The position numbers and the translations under genes were made by a program. The notes below the pieces were generated by a model. The model did not search any database. It saw only the letters and a list, made by a program, of their open reading frames with translations, and had not been told where the DNA came from. Positions 52,129-61,132 of a DNA stretch of 64,000 nucleotides are shown piece after piece (the stretch's first letter is position 1; each line of letters starts with the position of its first letter). This stretch comes from Diaminobutyricibacter sp049994905 (GTDB lineage: Bacteria; Actinomycetota; Actinomycetes; Actinomycetales; Microbacteriaceae), in NCBI RefSeq assembly GCF_049994905.1, contig NZ_CP188258.1, positions 3,906,001 through 3,970,000 on the forward strand, in the 5' to 3' direction.

Positions 52129-52785
52129 ATGACCACAGTCATCTGGCCGCAACGCGAAACGGATGCCGCTCCGGCGGTTCCGATCGGCCGACAGCTACGC
52201 ACCTGGACGGGAGCCGTTGCAATGGTCGCATTGTTCGTCCTCATCGCTGTTACCTCCGCCATCGATCCCGTCGACTCCAATGCCTCATCGAAGGCGCAGC
52301 TCGCACAGGCGAAAGCCCACTCCGCTGCCCTACAGTCGACGATCGCACTCGAATTCCTCATCGCGCTGTGCGCAATCGGCGCGGTGTTCGCGATCGTCGG
52401 CGCCGTGGGCGGTCGGGGCATGGTCTTGGCGAACATCGCCGCGGTGGTCGGGGCGTTTGGCATCCTGGGGCAGACGCTCATCCCGGTAGGCCACGTCATG
52501 TTGCTCGCGGTCGCCCGTTCCGGGGCTTCGGCCGACGTGATCGACCAGTTCCACATGTCGGCCCCGCCGTTCACCGCGGTTTTCCTGTTCGCCATGCCGG
52601 TCGCCCTCGTGCTGCTCGCCGGCGCGGCGTGGCGCGCCAGGATCGTCGGCTGGCTGCCGTTCGCCCTCGTCGCGCTCTTCTTCGTGCTCGACCTGGTCGG
52701 CCTGCCAGAAGAGATCGCCGCCGTGATAGGGCTGGTCGGGTTCGCCCTCATTGCCATCGGGCTGGTCCGCCGTCCCGGCCTCTGA
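52129..52785 (+). CDS. Multi-span membrane protein (218 aa)
   Basis: Five to six hydrophobic segments (for example WTGAVAMVALFVLIAVTSAI, IALEFLIALCAIGAVFAIVG, FLFAMPVALVLLAGAAW) in a DUF4386-like layout. AAGGAAGAG precedes the ATG. It diverges from the two-component operon, with about 200 bp between starts, which makes it a likely target of that system. A strong terminator follows. No transport or enzymatic motif is visible. Confidence 0.75.
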   Translation: MTTVIWPQRETDAAPAVPIGRQLRTWTGAVAMVALFVLIAVTSAIDPVDSNASSKAQLAQAKAHSAALQSTIALEFLIALCAIGAVFAIVGAVGGRGMVLANIAAVVGAFGILGQTLIPVGHVMLLAVARSGASADVIDQFHMSAPPFTAVFLFAMPVALVLLAGAAWRARIVGWLPFALVALFFVLDLVGLPEEIAAVIGLVGFALIAIGLVRRPGL

Positions 52786-52828
52786 ATGTCGTCGAGAAGC
52801 CGGTGAGCGGATCGCTGTGTCCCCAAAT

Positions 52829-52868
52829 GCCCTGAGGCCCCCGAGTGGAAACTCAGGGGCCTCAGGGC
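52829..52868 (+). terminator. Strong terminator after the membrane protein
   Basis: GCCCTGAGGCCCC and GGGGCCTCAGGGC form a perfect 13-bp stem with a 14-base loop, followed by TTTGATCTTG. Oriented for the plus strand. Confidence 0.8.
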
Positions 52869-53314
52869 TTTGATCTTGCGACTTGCGATTACGAGCTTGA
52901 ATCCGCCTGGAGGTTCGCGGGCGGCCTCGATCCGTTGTGGCGTGCCTCACTTCTCAGTTGCCAGCATGAGTTGTGCCCCCGACGAGGATCACGGTCACGC
53001 AGCCGCTCTTGATACGGCGCGGGGACAGGCCCGGCTCTCAACGTTTGAACTCCCAGTGATCTGGCATGTCGCCCTGTCGCGCAGCAACACCGACACGGCA
53101 ACAATCCCCGCTCGAAGCAAGCCCCTCACAATCTGAGAGAACTGACAACCCCGGCCCATAGGAATCAAACCGGATGCGATACAGGCTGTGTAATGTGACT
53201 TTACTCCCAGTACCCCGATTGCGACCAGAGACCAGCCCCCGACACGGTGGATACGACCATGACACTGCGGCTCTGGAACCGATCTCCGGCGCAGCGACAC
53301 CATAAGTCGGTGCC
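52869..53314. other. Intergenic region with no supported gene
   Basis: About 450 bp with only short frames of non-protein composition. It should contain the promoter of the following membrane mannosyltransferase-like gene. No clear operator or RNA gene was seen. Confidence 0.4.
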
Positions 53315-54544
53315 ATGACATCCACGCCAAAGGCCGAGCTACTCGACACGTCCGACCGTTCTGGGTCGCCGGTGCGTGGGCGCTCTCTTCCGTGGTGGGT
53401 CCGTGTAGGCCTGACCTGGTTGGCTTCACGGGTTCTGACGACCGCGATCATGGTCGCGACGGCGACACAGGTCGGTTCGCGTCCGACCTCGGACAGCCCG
53501 CTCAGGTATGCGGCCCTTTCACAGCTCTGGGATGCCGGGTGGTATCACAAGGTCGCACTCCACGGCTATCCGTCCGTCCTTCCCCACAACGCGTCGGGTG
53601 CCGTGGTCGCAAACACCTGGGCGTTCCTGCCCGGATACCCGTTCTTGGTCCGCGCACTCATGGCAACTACGGGGCTGTCCTGGAACTTCGCGTCCGTGGC
53701 AGTGTCGGTCGCGTTCTCGCTCGCGTTCGTGCTCGTGTTCGACCGCCTGATGCACCTCGTACTACCTTCGAACACCGCACGATTCGCAGTGGTCCTACTC
53801 TGCGTCTCGCCGCTCTCGCCGATCCTCCAGGTCGCCTACGCCGAATCGATGAACCTCTTCTTCGTCGCGTTGGCCCTCTACCTGCTTCTCCGCCGCCGAT
53901 ACGGCTGGCTGATACCCGCGCTCGCCATCATGTCGCTGACAAGACCGGGCGAGATCGCTTTTGCCTTGACGCTCGCGGCCCATGTGGCATTGCGGTGGCG
54001 AAACCGACGGCGAGATCCCTGGCTGCCGGGCCAGCGACCACTCTCGATCGTGGCTACCCTTCTCGCCACGGGATTCGGTTTGCTCTGGCCGGCCATTGCC
54101 TGGATCGCGACCGGATCATTGTCGGCCTACACCGCGACCGAGCTGGCGTGGCGTGCCCGCGATCTGGGCGCGACCTCCCTTTTGCCGTTCGCGCCATGGA
54201 TCGAGAGCGCAAACTTCTTCTTCGCACCGCCGTGGGGGTTGCTACTACTGGCGCTCACCATCGGTGGGGCCATCGCAGCGTTCTTCAGTCGACCGGTGCG
54301 AAGGCTCGGGACGGACCTTCGCCTGTGGATCGCCAGCTACGCACTCTATGTGCTCGCCGTTTTCTTTCCGCAGACGAGCACGCTGCGAATCCTCACACCG
54401 ATGTTTCCGCTCTTCGGCGCCCTCGCCCAACCCCGATCACGCATCTACCGGATCACGATCGTGACCGTCTTCGTGGCGGCGCAGGCCCTCTGGCTGATCG
54501 GGTCATGGTGGACCTGGTGGGGATCCGACCTCGTCACGCCGTGA
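53315..54544 (+). CDS. Integral membrane mannosyltransferase-like protein (PIG-V type)
   Basis: 409 residues with about nine to ten membrane segments and an early loop, LSQLWDAGWYHKVALHGYP, resembling the catalytic Asp loop of GPI-mannosyltransferase PIG-V/GT-C enzymes. WAFLPGYPFLVRALMATTG follows, as in that family (often annotated as mannosyltransferase family protein in actinobacteria). Such enzymes transfer mannose from polyprenyl-phosphate-mannose on the outer face. The substrate is unknown. No Shine-Dalgarno is obvious at the ATG. Confidence 0.8.
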   Translation: MTSTPKAELLDTSDRSGSPVRGRSLPWWVRVGLTWLASRVLTTAIMVATATQVGSRPTSDSPLRYAALSQLWDAGWYHKVALHGYPSVLPHNASGAVVANTWAFLPGYPFLVRALMATTGLSWNFASVAVSVAFSLAFVLVFDRLMHLVLPSNTARFAVVLLCVSPLSPILQVAYAESMNLFFVALALYLLLRRRYGWLIPALAIMSLTRPGEIAFALTLAAHVALRWRNRRRDPWLPGQRPLSIVATLLATGFGLLWPAIAWIATGSLSAYTATELAWRARDLGATSLLPFAPWIESANFFFAPPWGLLLLALTIGGAIAAFFSRPVRRLGTDLRLWIASYALYVLAVFFPQTSTLRILTPMFPLFGALAQPRSRIYRITIVTVFVAAQALWLIGSWWTWWGSDLVTP

Positions 54545-54895
54545 CACCTCATCGGGTCGTCACTGTTGTGGTCGACCTCGTCCTTCGACGTGACGGTGAG
54601 GCCGACGAGCGGGGCGTCAAAGTACTGGAAGATCGCGGTGTACTTGGCGTAGATCGAGCGGTGCGCGTCGTCAGCGACAGTGAGGTCGAAATACCCGGAA
54701 CCGAAGCATCCGCGATCTGGAGGGTTACGCGGCGTGGTTGGGGCTTGATTCCGAGCGGTTTCCCGACGATCTCCTAATCTTCCTTCGTGCGCATCGAGGA
54801 CGTTCATGGACCTTCAGCGCCGTGTCCATAGTCATGCCGGGCCACCGGAGTCACGGGACTTCCAGCTCGCCCGCCACCGGCTTCGGCAGCCGAGT
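54545..54895. other. Intergenic region with a possible minus-strand protein fragment
   Basis: On the minus strand, codons around 54555-54715 read GYFDLTVADDAHRSIYAKYT and AIFQYFDAPLVGLTVTSKDE, which look protein-like. The surrounding frame has no proper start and ends in non-coding sequence. It may be a decayed gene fragment; nothing else is supported. Confidence 0.25.
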
Positions 54896-56746
54896 TCAGC
54901 GCCGGGGAGGGATGCCCGTAAGCGTATTCACAAGCGGCCTCAGCGCTGGCGCCTGTGCAGTCCGAGTAGCATCCGACGCGTGAAGTGGCGCGGCGGTAGG
55001 GCCGGCGTTGCACGTCGTGAGCCCCTTTGCCACGTCATCGCTCAGAGCGCCTGGACCGCCGACGGAGTAATAGGTGACCACGCCGAGCGTGAATGCCGCC
55101 GACCAGGACACCTGCGGAATGCATGCCTTCGTTGAAAGGTACATCGGCATGCCGTAGACGCCGGACACTGCTGAGATGGAGAGGGCATCCGCGAATCCAG
55201 CTCCTGTTGCGAGGACACCATAGTCGGCAAAGGGGAAGATCTCGGTGTTGACCGCGACTGCGGTGTCATACCGGGAGGCACCCGCCAGGCGAATCACCTC
55301 CGGGCTCGGAAGTGTGCCGAGTTGGGCCTGGATACCCGAAGAGACGGCACCCGTGCCTCCGACCACGTAGATGTCGCCGGCGTTCAGGCTGGTCAAGAGG
55401 GCCATAGTCGAATCGTCGAGCGTCGGCGCTGAGCCGTTGACGAGGATCACGGGCGATTGCTCGTAGCCGGCGGCACCGCCCGCGACGAGGGCGTCGGGGT
55501 AGTTGGCACCGGTGGCGATAAACACCGCGTCCAGGTGCGACTGCACGTTCGCGCCCTGGAACGCGAAGGTCGCGATCGCACGAGATGTGGCGTACCTGTC
55601 CGCCCCACTGATGCGAGTGATGTTGGCGGGCGACGCCACGTAGCTGGTGAGTTGCGAGTACACGGCGGCACCGACAGCGCCCTCGCCGCCGACGACGACG
55701 ATATCGGGCGCAGCCAGGCGGCGGAGCTCTGTCGCTACAGACGCCGGGATGCCGGTGGGCGAAACGAGCAGCAAGGGACCACCGAGGCGCGCGGCTGCGG
55801 CGGATGCGCTCAGCGCATCAGGGTAGTTGAGACCATCTGCGATGAACACGACTTTCGCTTTCGGCCCGGTGGAGGGGAAGAAAGCGTTGGAGACGGCGAC
55901 CGAAGTTCCGAAGCGATCAGCACCCGAAAAACGGTTCACCCAGTAGTTGCCGTCGTACGGCAAGGTGACGTCGGCGCCGGCAGTGGTGGCGCCCGACGAA
56001 ACATGCACGAGACCTGAGCTCGGACTGTACTGCGTGGTCAGTCGAGGGGTTCCGTCGCGATTCGGCCACGACACCCGCACCAGGTAGTCGCCGGGCATGA
56101 GGCCGTCGAGCGTGTACGAACCCGTGCTGGAGACGTTCTGCGACAACGAACGATTCACCGGGTCGAAGAGGCCGGTCGTCGGGTCGTACGGATAGGCGAC
56201 CGCCTGGATCAGACCGTTCGGGTATGCCGAAGCCAGCCATGACGCCGGGGTGGTCGCGATGGTGCCGCTGATGGACCCGGGGATGGGGAGGTCGTCGTTC
56301 AGACCGCTGATATCGCTGTCCGTGACCGTGATCAGGGTGCTTTCCTCTTTATACGCTGAGCCGAGCCAGCTCGATGGGGCCCCGCCGTATGGCTCGATAT
56401 AGATGCGGTAGCGCCCCGGCGCGACGCCGGAGAAGGAGTAGTTGCCGTTGTCGGCGGATGTGAGCGGGAGCGTTTGTGCAACCTCGGGATCATTCTGCGG
56501 CGAGTCGACCGGAGATCCCGAACCTCCGTTCGCAGAGAGGGAGAACAGCCAGATCTGGGCGTAGCCGATCGGAGCTGCCGGCCCCGTCGGCTGGTCCACA
56601 GTGATCGTTCCGCTGAGGGTGAAGGTGGGGGTGGCGGCCATGGTCGGTGAGGCGAAGACAGCACCCGATGCCAGTGCGGCAAGCGTCGCCAGGACGGCAA
56701 CGCCGCCGATCATCCGCGCACGATGTCTTTTCAGCACAGTCAGCAC
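54896..56746 (-). CDS. Secreted cell-wall-binding (CWB2) protein
   Basis: 616 residues from a GTG, with a Sec signal peptide (RMIGGVAVLATLAALASGAV, cleavage near TMAA-TP). Two carboxypeptidase-regulatory-like beta domains follow (about 40-260; YSFSGVAPGRYRIYIEPYGG and YTLDGLMPGDYLVRVSWP). Then come three CWB2 repeats, each starting R-x-x-G-A-x-R-x-x-T: RFSGADRFGTSVAV, RISGADRYATSRAI and RLAGASRYDTAVAV. Three CWB2 repeats usually form a complete wall anchor. No catalytic domain is seen, so an adhesin or structural surface role is likely. A divergent or regulatory partner is not evident. Confidence 0.92.
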   Translation of the reverse strand: MLTVLKRHRARMIGGVAVLATLAALASGAVFASPTMAATPTFTLSGTITVDQPTGPAAPIGYAQIWLFSLSANGGSGSPVDSPQNDPEVAQTLPLTSADNGNYSFSGVAPGRYRIYIEPYGGAPSSWLGSAYKEESTLITVTDSDISGLNDDLPIPGSISGTIATTPASWLASAYPNGLIQAVAYPYDPTTGLFDPVNRSLSQNVSSTGSYTLDGLMPGDYLVRVSWPNRDGTPRLTTQYSPSSGLVHVSSGATTAGADVTLPYDGNYWVNRFSGADRFGTSVAVSNAFFPSTGPKAKVVFIADGLNYPDALSASAAAARLGGPLLLVSPTGIPASVATELRRLAAPDIVVVGGEGAVGAAVYSQLTSYVASPANITRISGADRYATSRAIATFAFQGANVQSHLDAVFIATGANYPDALVAGGAAGYEQSPVILVNGSAPTLDDSTMALLTSLNAGDIYVVGGTGAVSSGIQAQLGTLPSPEVIRLAGASRYDTAVAVNTEIFPFADYGVLATGAGFADALSISAVSGVYGMPMYLSTKACIPQVSWSAAFTLGVVTYYSVGGPGALSDDVAKGLTTCNAGPTAAPLHASDATRTAQAPALRPLVNTLTGIPPRR

Positions 56747-56962
56747 TTTCTGTTACAGGACCGTAGCGCTGCCTGACTCAGGAGTTGCTCGTGTTCGGGT
56801 TTCGGCGGCCTCATTCGAGGCGCGCGCTCATGTTTTCAGGAGGCAGAATGCACGTCTACCCCCAGTTCGGGGCAGCCGAGGGTTTCTGCCCGCGGCGCTA
56901 CATCCGCCCGTCCTACTGCTGCCAGATCGGGTTCGGGGGCGTGCCGTCGCGTGACGTCAGCC

Positions 56963-58000
56963 TTATCCCGATGTCGGCCGAATGACGGTGATGCCTTCCG
57001 AGGTCGCGTGGTCCATCCGGGGAAGTAGTGCGGCGCCCTCCTCCAGGGTGATCACCGCGCCGAGCAGGTCTTGGGGGCGCACCGCGCCGCGGGCGACCAG
57101 GTCGAGCATCTCCGGGTAGTCGGCCGCCGACATGCCATGGCTCCCGAGCACGTCGAGTTCCCACGCCAGTATGCGGTCGAGCGGGAGCACCGGCAGCTGG
57201 TCGGGCGAGAGCAGGCCGATCTGCACGTGCCGGCCCCGGCGTCGAAGGGAGCGCACGGCATCAGCGCTCGTCGTCGCCGAGCCGACCGCGTCGATGCTGA
57301 CATGGGCGCCGCCTCCGGTGACGTCGGCGATCTCTGCGGGAGTGACGTCCGATGCCTCGACGCCGTGTTCAGCACCGAGCCGCCGGGCGAACTTCAGGGC
57401 GGCCGGATTGCGGTCGACCGCGATCACGCGAGCGCCGAGCGCCGTGGCGATCATCACCGCGCTCAGCCCGACACCGCCGGCACCGTAGACGACCACCCAT
57501 TCGCCCGGCAGAACGTGAGCGCGAGCGCGGACTGCCCGGTAGGCCGTAGCGAAGCGGCAGCCCAGACTTGCAGCAGCGTCGTCGGTGAGGCTGTCGGGCA
57601 CGGCGACGAGGTTCAGGTCGGCCCCCCGGATGCTCACCCGTTCGGCGTGCGAGCCCCAATGGGTGAATCCGGGTTGAGTCTGATCGGGGCACACCTGCGA
57701 TTGGCCGCTCCGGCACCACTCGCACACACCGCATCCGTTGACGAATGGTGCCGTCACCCGGTCGCCGATGCGCCAGTTCTGCACGCCGGCGCCGAGCGAC
57801 TCGACGATGCCGACGAACTCGTGCCCTGGAACGTGGGGCAGGTGCACACTGTCGTCGTGCCCGGCCCAGGCGTGCCAGTCGCTGCGGCAGAGCCCCGACG
57901 CGGCGACGCGGATCACCACGCCGCCCTCAGGGGCGATAGGGTCCGCCACCTCGGCAACAGACACCAGCCTGCCGAACTGCTCGTAATACATCGCCCTCAT
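56963..58000 (-). CDS. Zinc-dependent medium-chain alcohol dehydrogenase
   Basis: 345 residues from the ATG at 58000 (GGAG upstream). The catalytic zinc site is CRSDWHAW with GHEFVGIV; the structural zinc lobe is GCGVCEWCRSGQSQVC; the nucleotide fold is GAGGVGLSAVMIATALGA with AVDRN (Asp, NAD preference). Close in type to actinobacterial zinc ADHs acting on simple or aromatic alcohols. A PucR-type regulator fragment sits directly upstream, which suggests the gene once had a dedicated activator. Confidence 0.93.
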   Translation of the reverse strand: MRAMYYEQFGRLVSVAEVADPIAPEGGVVIRVAASGLCRSDWHAWAGHDDSVHLPHVPGHEFVGIVESLGAGVQNWRIGDRVTAPFVNGCGVCEWCRSGQSQVCPDQTQPGFTHWGSHAERVSIRGADLNLVAVPDSLTDDAAASLGCRFATAYRAVRARAHVLPGEWVVVYGAGGVGLSAVMIATALGARVIAVDRNPAALKFARRLGAEHGVEASDVTPAEIADVTGGGAHVSIDAVGSATTSADAVRSLRRRGRHVQIGLLSPDQLPVLPLDRILAWELDVLGSHGMSAADYPEMLDLVARGAVRPQDLLGAVITLEEGAALLPRMDHATSEGITVIRPTSG

Positions 58001-58009
58001 TCTGCGTTC

Positions 58010-58169
58010 TCCTTCCTTGGGCTCGGGTGCGGCCGGCGGTGGCTCCGGATGCACGCAGAAGTCGCGGTTTCAACGCACGGCACGCAAGGTTCGCGGCCAG
58101 CCACACCTCGGGATCCGACAGATCGAGGCCGAGGAGCTCTTGCGCTCGGGCGATTCGAATGGAGACCAC
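58010..58169 (-). pseudogene. C-terminal remnant of a PucR-type regulator
   Basis: The frame reads IRIARAQELLGLDLSDPEVW, then LAANLACRALK, matching the end of the C-terminal HTH (HTH_30) of PucR/CdaR-type regulators. Everything upstream is missing, and the frame runs into the alcohol dehydrogenase start without a natural stop. It is probably the tail of a deleted regulator of that dehydrogenase. Confidence 0.5.
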
Positions 58170-58325
58170 GATCCAAGTGCAATCCGCCCTGATTGCAGTG
58201 GCTGATGCGCACTTTGCACACTAGCGCGCCCGGCGTAATCTCTGAGGGCTCCGCGCCCGAAATCGATCACTGATCGGGGCAAGGCGCGGATGTCCGTGAC
58301 GGCGATTCGTCTGCGAAACGCACGT

Positions 58326-58678
58326 TTAGGGGCCGAGAAGTGCGAGCGGTACTACGGCGACGCCGTCCTGGCGTCGGTAGGCGTTCTGTCCGGAGGTGAC
58401 GACAACCATGTCCGCAAGTTCGTCGCCCGGCAGGTGTTTCAACCAGAGGAGGTGTCGCACGTCTTTGGTTTCAGGTGCGCCTTTCAGTTTCACCGCGAAT
58501 GCAACGGTTCGCCCGTCATGCCGTCGCGCGACGGCATCGATCTCGTGGTCTCCGCCTCGAGTGCGCAGGTGCGTGAGACGGGCGTCGGCGGCTTGCGCCT
58601 AAGTGTGCCGCCGACCGGGTTCGCGTCGACGGCGGGAAGCTCGGGGAGTAGCTCGTCAAGCGTCTCATCGCAGCGCTA
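58326..58678 (-). pseudogene. Frameshifted C-terminal remnant of a DUF4143 ATPase
   Basis: Minus-strand codons give DHEIDAVARRHDGRTVAFAV, KLKGAPETKDVRHLLWLKHL and VVTSGQNAYRRQDGVAVVPL before a TAA at 58326. This is the typical end of AAA/DUF4143 ATPases (GDHEID nuclease-like motif, EVK-type core). Upstream, DELLPELPAVDANPVG continues in another frame, showing a frameshift. The ATPase domain is absent. The regions 58170-58325 and 58679-58881 hold no supported gene. Confidence 0.6.
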
Positions 58679-58881
58679 CTGTGGTACATTCAGCGACACT
58701 TTTGTGGTGCGTTTAGCGGCTATCCTGTGGCGCATCCCCATCGGCACGGTCCCACCGATCACCCGGTTAACCAACCCTGGGCAGTACATAGTTGAGAGCA
58801 GTCTCGCTGCTTGCTGCCTCTCACTTTTCAAGCGCCGAAACCGTCCAAGACTCAAGCGTCGGCGACAGGTAGGATCCTCCA

Positions 58882-59322
58882 GTGAGTTCAACCGAGACCG
58901 AGAGCACCGCGGCTGCGCCCGCTTCCCGGTCCAAGGTTCTCGGGATAATCACGCTGATTCTGTCGATCACTACCGCCGCACTCGCGCTCGCAATTGTTGG
59001 TATCGCGGCCGCCCTCTACTGGCCGATTGGGAAAGCGACAACCATTTCTGCGTGCGAAGGACCATCACTCACCGCCGCTCAAGAGCAAGTGTCGCTGCTC
59101 GTAGAGAACCTGAAAAGCCTGGCAATCTTCGCGCCACTCGCCCTCGGAGGGGTCACACTGGCCTTCGGCCTGATCGCCGCGCTCCTCAACATGGGGCACC
59201 GGCTCTTACTCGTGGCAGTCGCGATTCTCGTATTGGCGGCGGTCGCCACAGTCCTAGTACTGCTCTTCGCTTTCCCCATCGACCCGAACTTCTGGCACCT
59301 CAGCAGTTGCGGTAATGGCTAG
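58882..59322 (+). CDS. Small membrane protein (146 aa)
   Basis: Starts at a GTG. Hydrophobic segments at about 20-48, 80-106 and 108-131 suggest three membrane spans, with a short Ser/Thr/Ala-rich cytoplasmic N-terminus and one Cys in each loop (SACEGP, LSSCGNG) that could pair outside the cell. No family is recognised. It stands alone on its strand. Confidence 0.6.
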   Translation: MSSTETESTAAAPASRSKVLGIITLILSITTAALALAIVGIAAALYWPIGKATTISACEGPSLTAAQEQVSLLVENLKSLAIFAPLALGGVTLAFGLIAALLNMGHRLLLVAVAILVLAAVATVLVLLFAFPIDPNFWHLSSCGNG

Positions 59323-59375
59323 GCGGGCCAACGTCAAACTCTTAAGCCGACCCGATCGTCCCACCACGGTTCGCG

Positions 59376-59549
59376 CTACCGCGCACCCGGCCCCCTGGCC
59401 GGCGCGGCACCCAAGGCCCGAGCGCGACCGCGCGTTCCCGGGTCGCGGCCGTCGTGGAGATGGTCGGGCGTTAGGGCGCTAGTAACCGGAAACGCAATGA
59501 GCGTTCGGTCTGCGACGTGGTCGAGGTCGATCGCTTCAGGTTCGCACAT
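59376..59549 (-). CDS. Micro-ORF A (57 aa) with perfect Shine-Dalgarno
   Basis: Starts MCEPEAIDLDHVADRTLIAF after GGAGGTG at 5-base spacing; the C-terminal third is Arg/Gly/Ala-rich. A 14-mer (GCGGAACTGCTAAT) lies 47 bases before the start, identical to one 49 bases before micro-ORF B. That shared promoter-like element, rather than any family match, is the argument that it is expressed. Function unknown. Confidence 0.45.
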   Translation of the reverse strand: MCEPEAIDLDHVADRTLIAFPVTSALTPDHLHDGRDPGTRGRARALGAAPARGPGAR

Positions 59550-59596
59550 GGTGGCACCTCCGCTCTGAGTGTGCCTCCATAGCAGACGCCCCCGGT

Positions 59597-59610
59597 ATTA
59601 GCAGTTCCGC
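59597..59610 (-). promoter_or_regulatory. Shared 14-mer GCGGAACTGCTAAT, copy 1
   Basis: Upstream of micro-ORF A and identical to 60848-60861. It contains GGAAC, like an ECF sigma -35, and CGTC follows 15 bases later here. It also sits in a larger dyad, GGTATTAGC...GCTGATACC (59594-59617), so a regulator site is equally possible. Confidence 0.5.
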
Positions 59611-60037
59611 TGATACCAGGCGGGGGCCAGCTGAGCGCAGCATGTCGCGTGGAGGTGCCGGACCATGCTTCTCAAAGCTACGATCACGATCGTCACAACG
59701 TGTTTCTGTCTCTATCCGGAGCCGCTGTCGACCCCCGCCCCGACCTTCATGTCGACGCCGCCGGCGTTGGTGACGCCCGCGCCGCCGTTGTGCTTTGCAA
59801 TCGCCCCAGCATGGGAGGACCTTCACATTCGCTGCCCGCGGCTGCCTGTAGACCCGTTCGAGAGTGTCGGTGCACGGTTGTGGTTACTGCGCGTGCGGTG
59901 ACGAGGTCTGCCAGCTCCCCCGTGCCGCCAGCAGCAGGCTGGTGACAGCGACACCCGGGCGGTCTATCCTTCCCTCAGGGCGCTCGATCGTTATGATGAC
60001 CGGGCGTCGACACTGACCATGTCGACAGGAGCGCACC

Positions 60038-60831
60038 GTGACGATCACTGTTCACGCGCCGGACACCGACCATCGGGTCGCGGACCTCACCTGGCAGATA
60101 TCCGGGGTAACTGAACGAGCCGAACTCTTCGCGGGTATGGCGATGATGCTCGATTCCGTGCTCAGGTCCGACCGGGTCAGCTGGTCCCGACTGGACACCC
60201 GACCAGACACCATCGCATACGCTGGGCCGACCAAGGACTGGGGGACGGCTGATGAGATCGGGCGGCAGCTGGCCGCCACGTACCGGGGCCACCCGATCAT
60301 CATGTCGATGTTCCCCGGAATCGACCAAGTCCATGGTCTGCCCCGAAGGACCTCCGACCTCATAAGCCGGCGCGACTTGAAGAAGACCCGGGTCTACGCT
60401 GACCTGCTCCACCCGCACGGCTCCGAATGGCAGATGACGATCCGAACCGCCCTGGACCTGTCCGCGGCGTCACCGGAATGAAGGGCTCCTGCTGGGTATT
60501 CGATCGCACCCGACACGACTACACCGACAACGAAGTCGAACTCGCCACCCGACTCCAAACCGTCCTGACGGTGTTCGAGCACACGCTCACATACCGGAAC
60601 ACCGGCAGCGCGGAGACTGACGCAACGCTCCGATACGGTCTCACCACCCGCGAAGTCGAAGTCCTCGAACTCGTCGCGCAAGGCTGCACCGCCCACGCGA
60701 TCGCCGACTACCTTCGGATCTCCGAAGCCACGGTTCGCAAACACCTCGAAAACGCGTACCGGAAACTCGGAGTAGGCGACCGGCTACTCGCCGTCACAAC
60801 AGCACGACGGCTCGGCCTCATCACCAGCTGA
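60038..60831 (+). pseudogene. LuxR-type regulator, frameshifted (LuxR1)
   Basis: The first frame (GTG at 60038, AGGAG upstream) encodes a GAF-like sensor half up to GSEWQMTIRTALDLSAASPE and stops at 60481. The second frame picks up with VTGMKGSCWVFDRTRHDYTD and ends with a complete LuxR HTH (LTTREVEVLELVAQGCTAHA, SEATVRKHLENAYRKLGVGD). A one-base change between about 60440 and 60475 would join them into one ~264-residue protein like LuxR2 at 62478-63281. Either the gene is broken or a sequencing error or frameshift is involved. Confidence 0.7.
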
Positions 60832-60847
60832 CGTCCGCTTCTCCTAC

Positions 60848-60861
60848 GCGGAACTGCTAAT
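60848..60861 (+). promoter_or_regulatory. Shared 14-mer GCGGAACTGCTAAT, copy 2
   Basis: Identical to copy 1 and in the same orientation and distance relative to its micro-ORF. It begins 17 bases after the LuxR1 stop. Flanking bases are not conserved, which points to selection on the 14-mer. Confidence 0.5.
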
Positions 60862-60910
60862 GGCAGCGCACCGCGTCAATGTCGGACCCTTCATCAAGGA
60901 GGTGAATCCG

Positions 60911-61033
60911 ATGACAGACACCAGCGACATCCGTCAACCAGGACCGGTCGTGCGCGAGCCTGAATCAGTCGAGATCGAATGCATCGTCATCGACTGGGCC
61001 CTCGTCCGATTGCCAGACACGCCCCGCCCGTAA
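60911..61033 (+). CDS. Micro-ORF B (40 aa) with near-perfect Shine-Dalgarno
   Basis: Begins MTDTSDIRQPGPVVREPESV and ends IVIDWALVRLPDTPRP. AAGGAGGTGA, close to a full anti-16S match, lies 5 bases before the ATG. It is acidic, with one Cys. Its promoter region carries the same 14-mer as micro-ORF A. It lies just downstream of LuxR1 and may be its target or signal; no family is recognised. Confidence 0.5.
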   Translation: MTDTSDIRQPGPVVREPESVEIECIVIDWALVRLPDTPRP

Positions 61034-61132
61034 CCAGAACAGAACACGCGAACGAGCCAACCCAACAGACGCCTCGCGCATGCCCGAGCACGTCATGAGT
61101 GCAATCGCGCAGCGCATTCGGGTGGGGTTCGC

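Noticed and set aside
53392..54777. 461-codon plus-strand frame overlapping the PIG-V-like gene
   Set aside because: Arg/Pro/His-rich out-of-frame shadow; the alternative frame has membrane segments and family motifs.
58290..59315. 341-codon plus-strand frame
   Set aside because: Antisense to the DUF4143 remnant and overlapping the small membrane protein; low-complexity Ser stretches and no start signal.
59640..60037. Short frames between micro-ORF A's promoter and LuxR1, including a Gly-rich minus-strand end (AGVTNAGGVDMKVGAGVDSG)
   Set aside because: No start codon or ribosome-binding site could be tied to the Gly-rich piece; too short to call.
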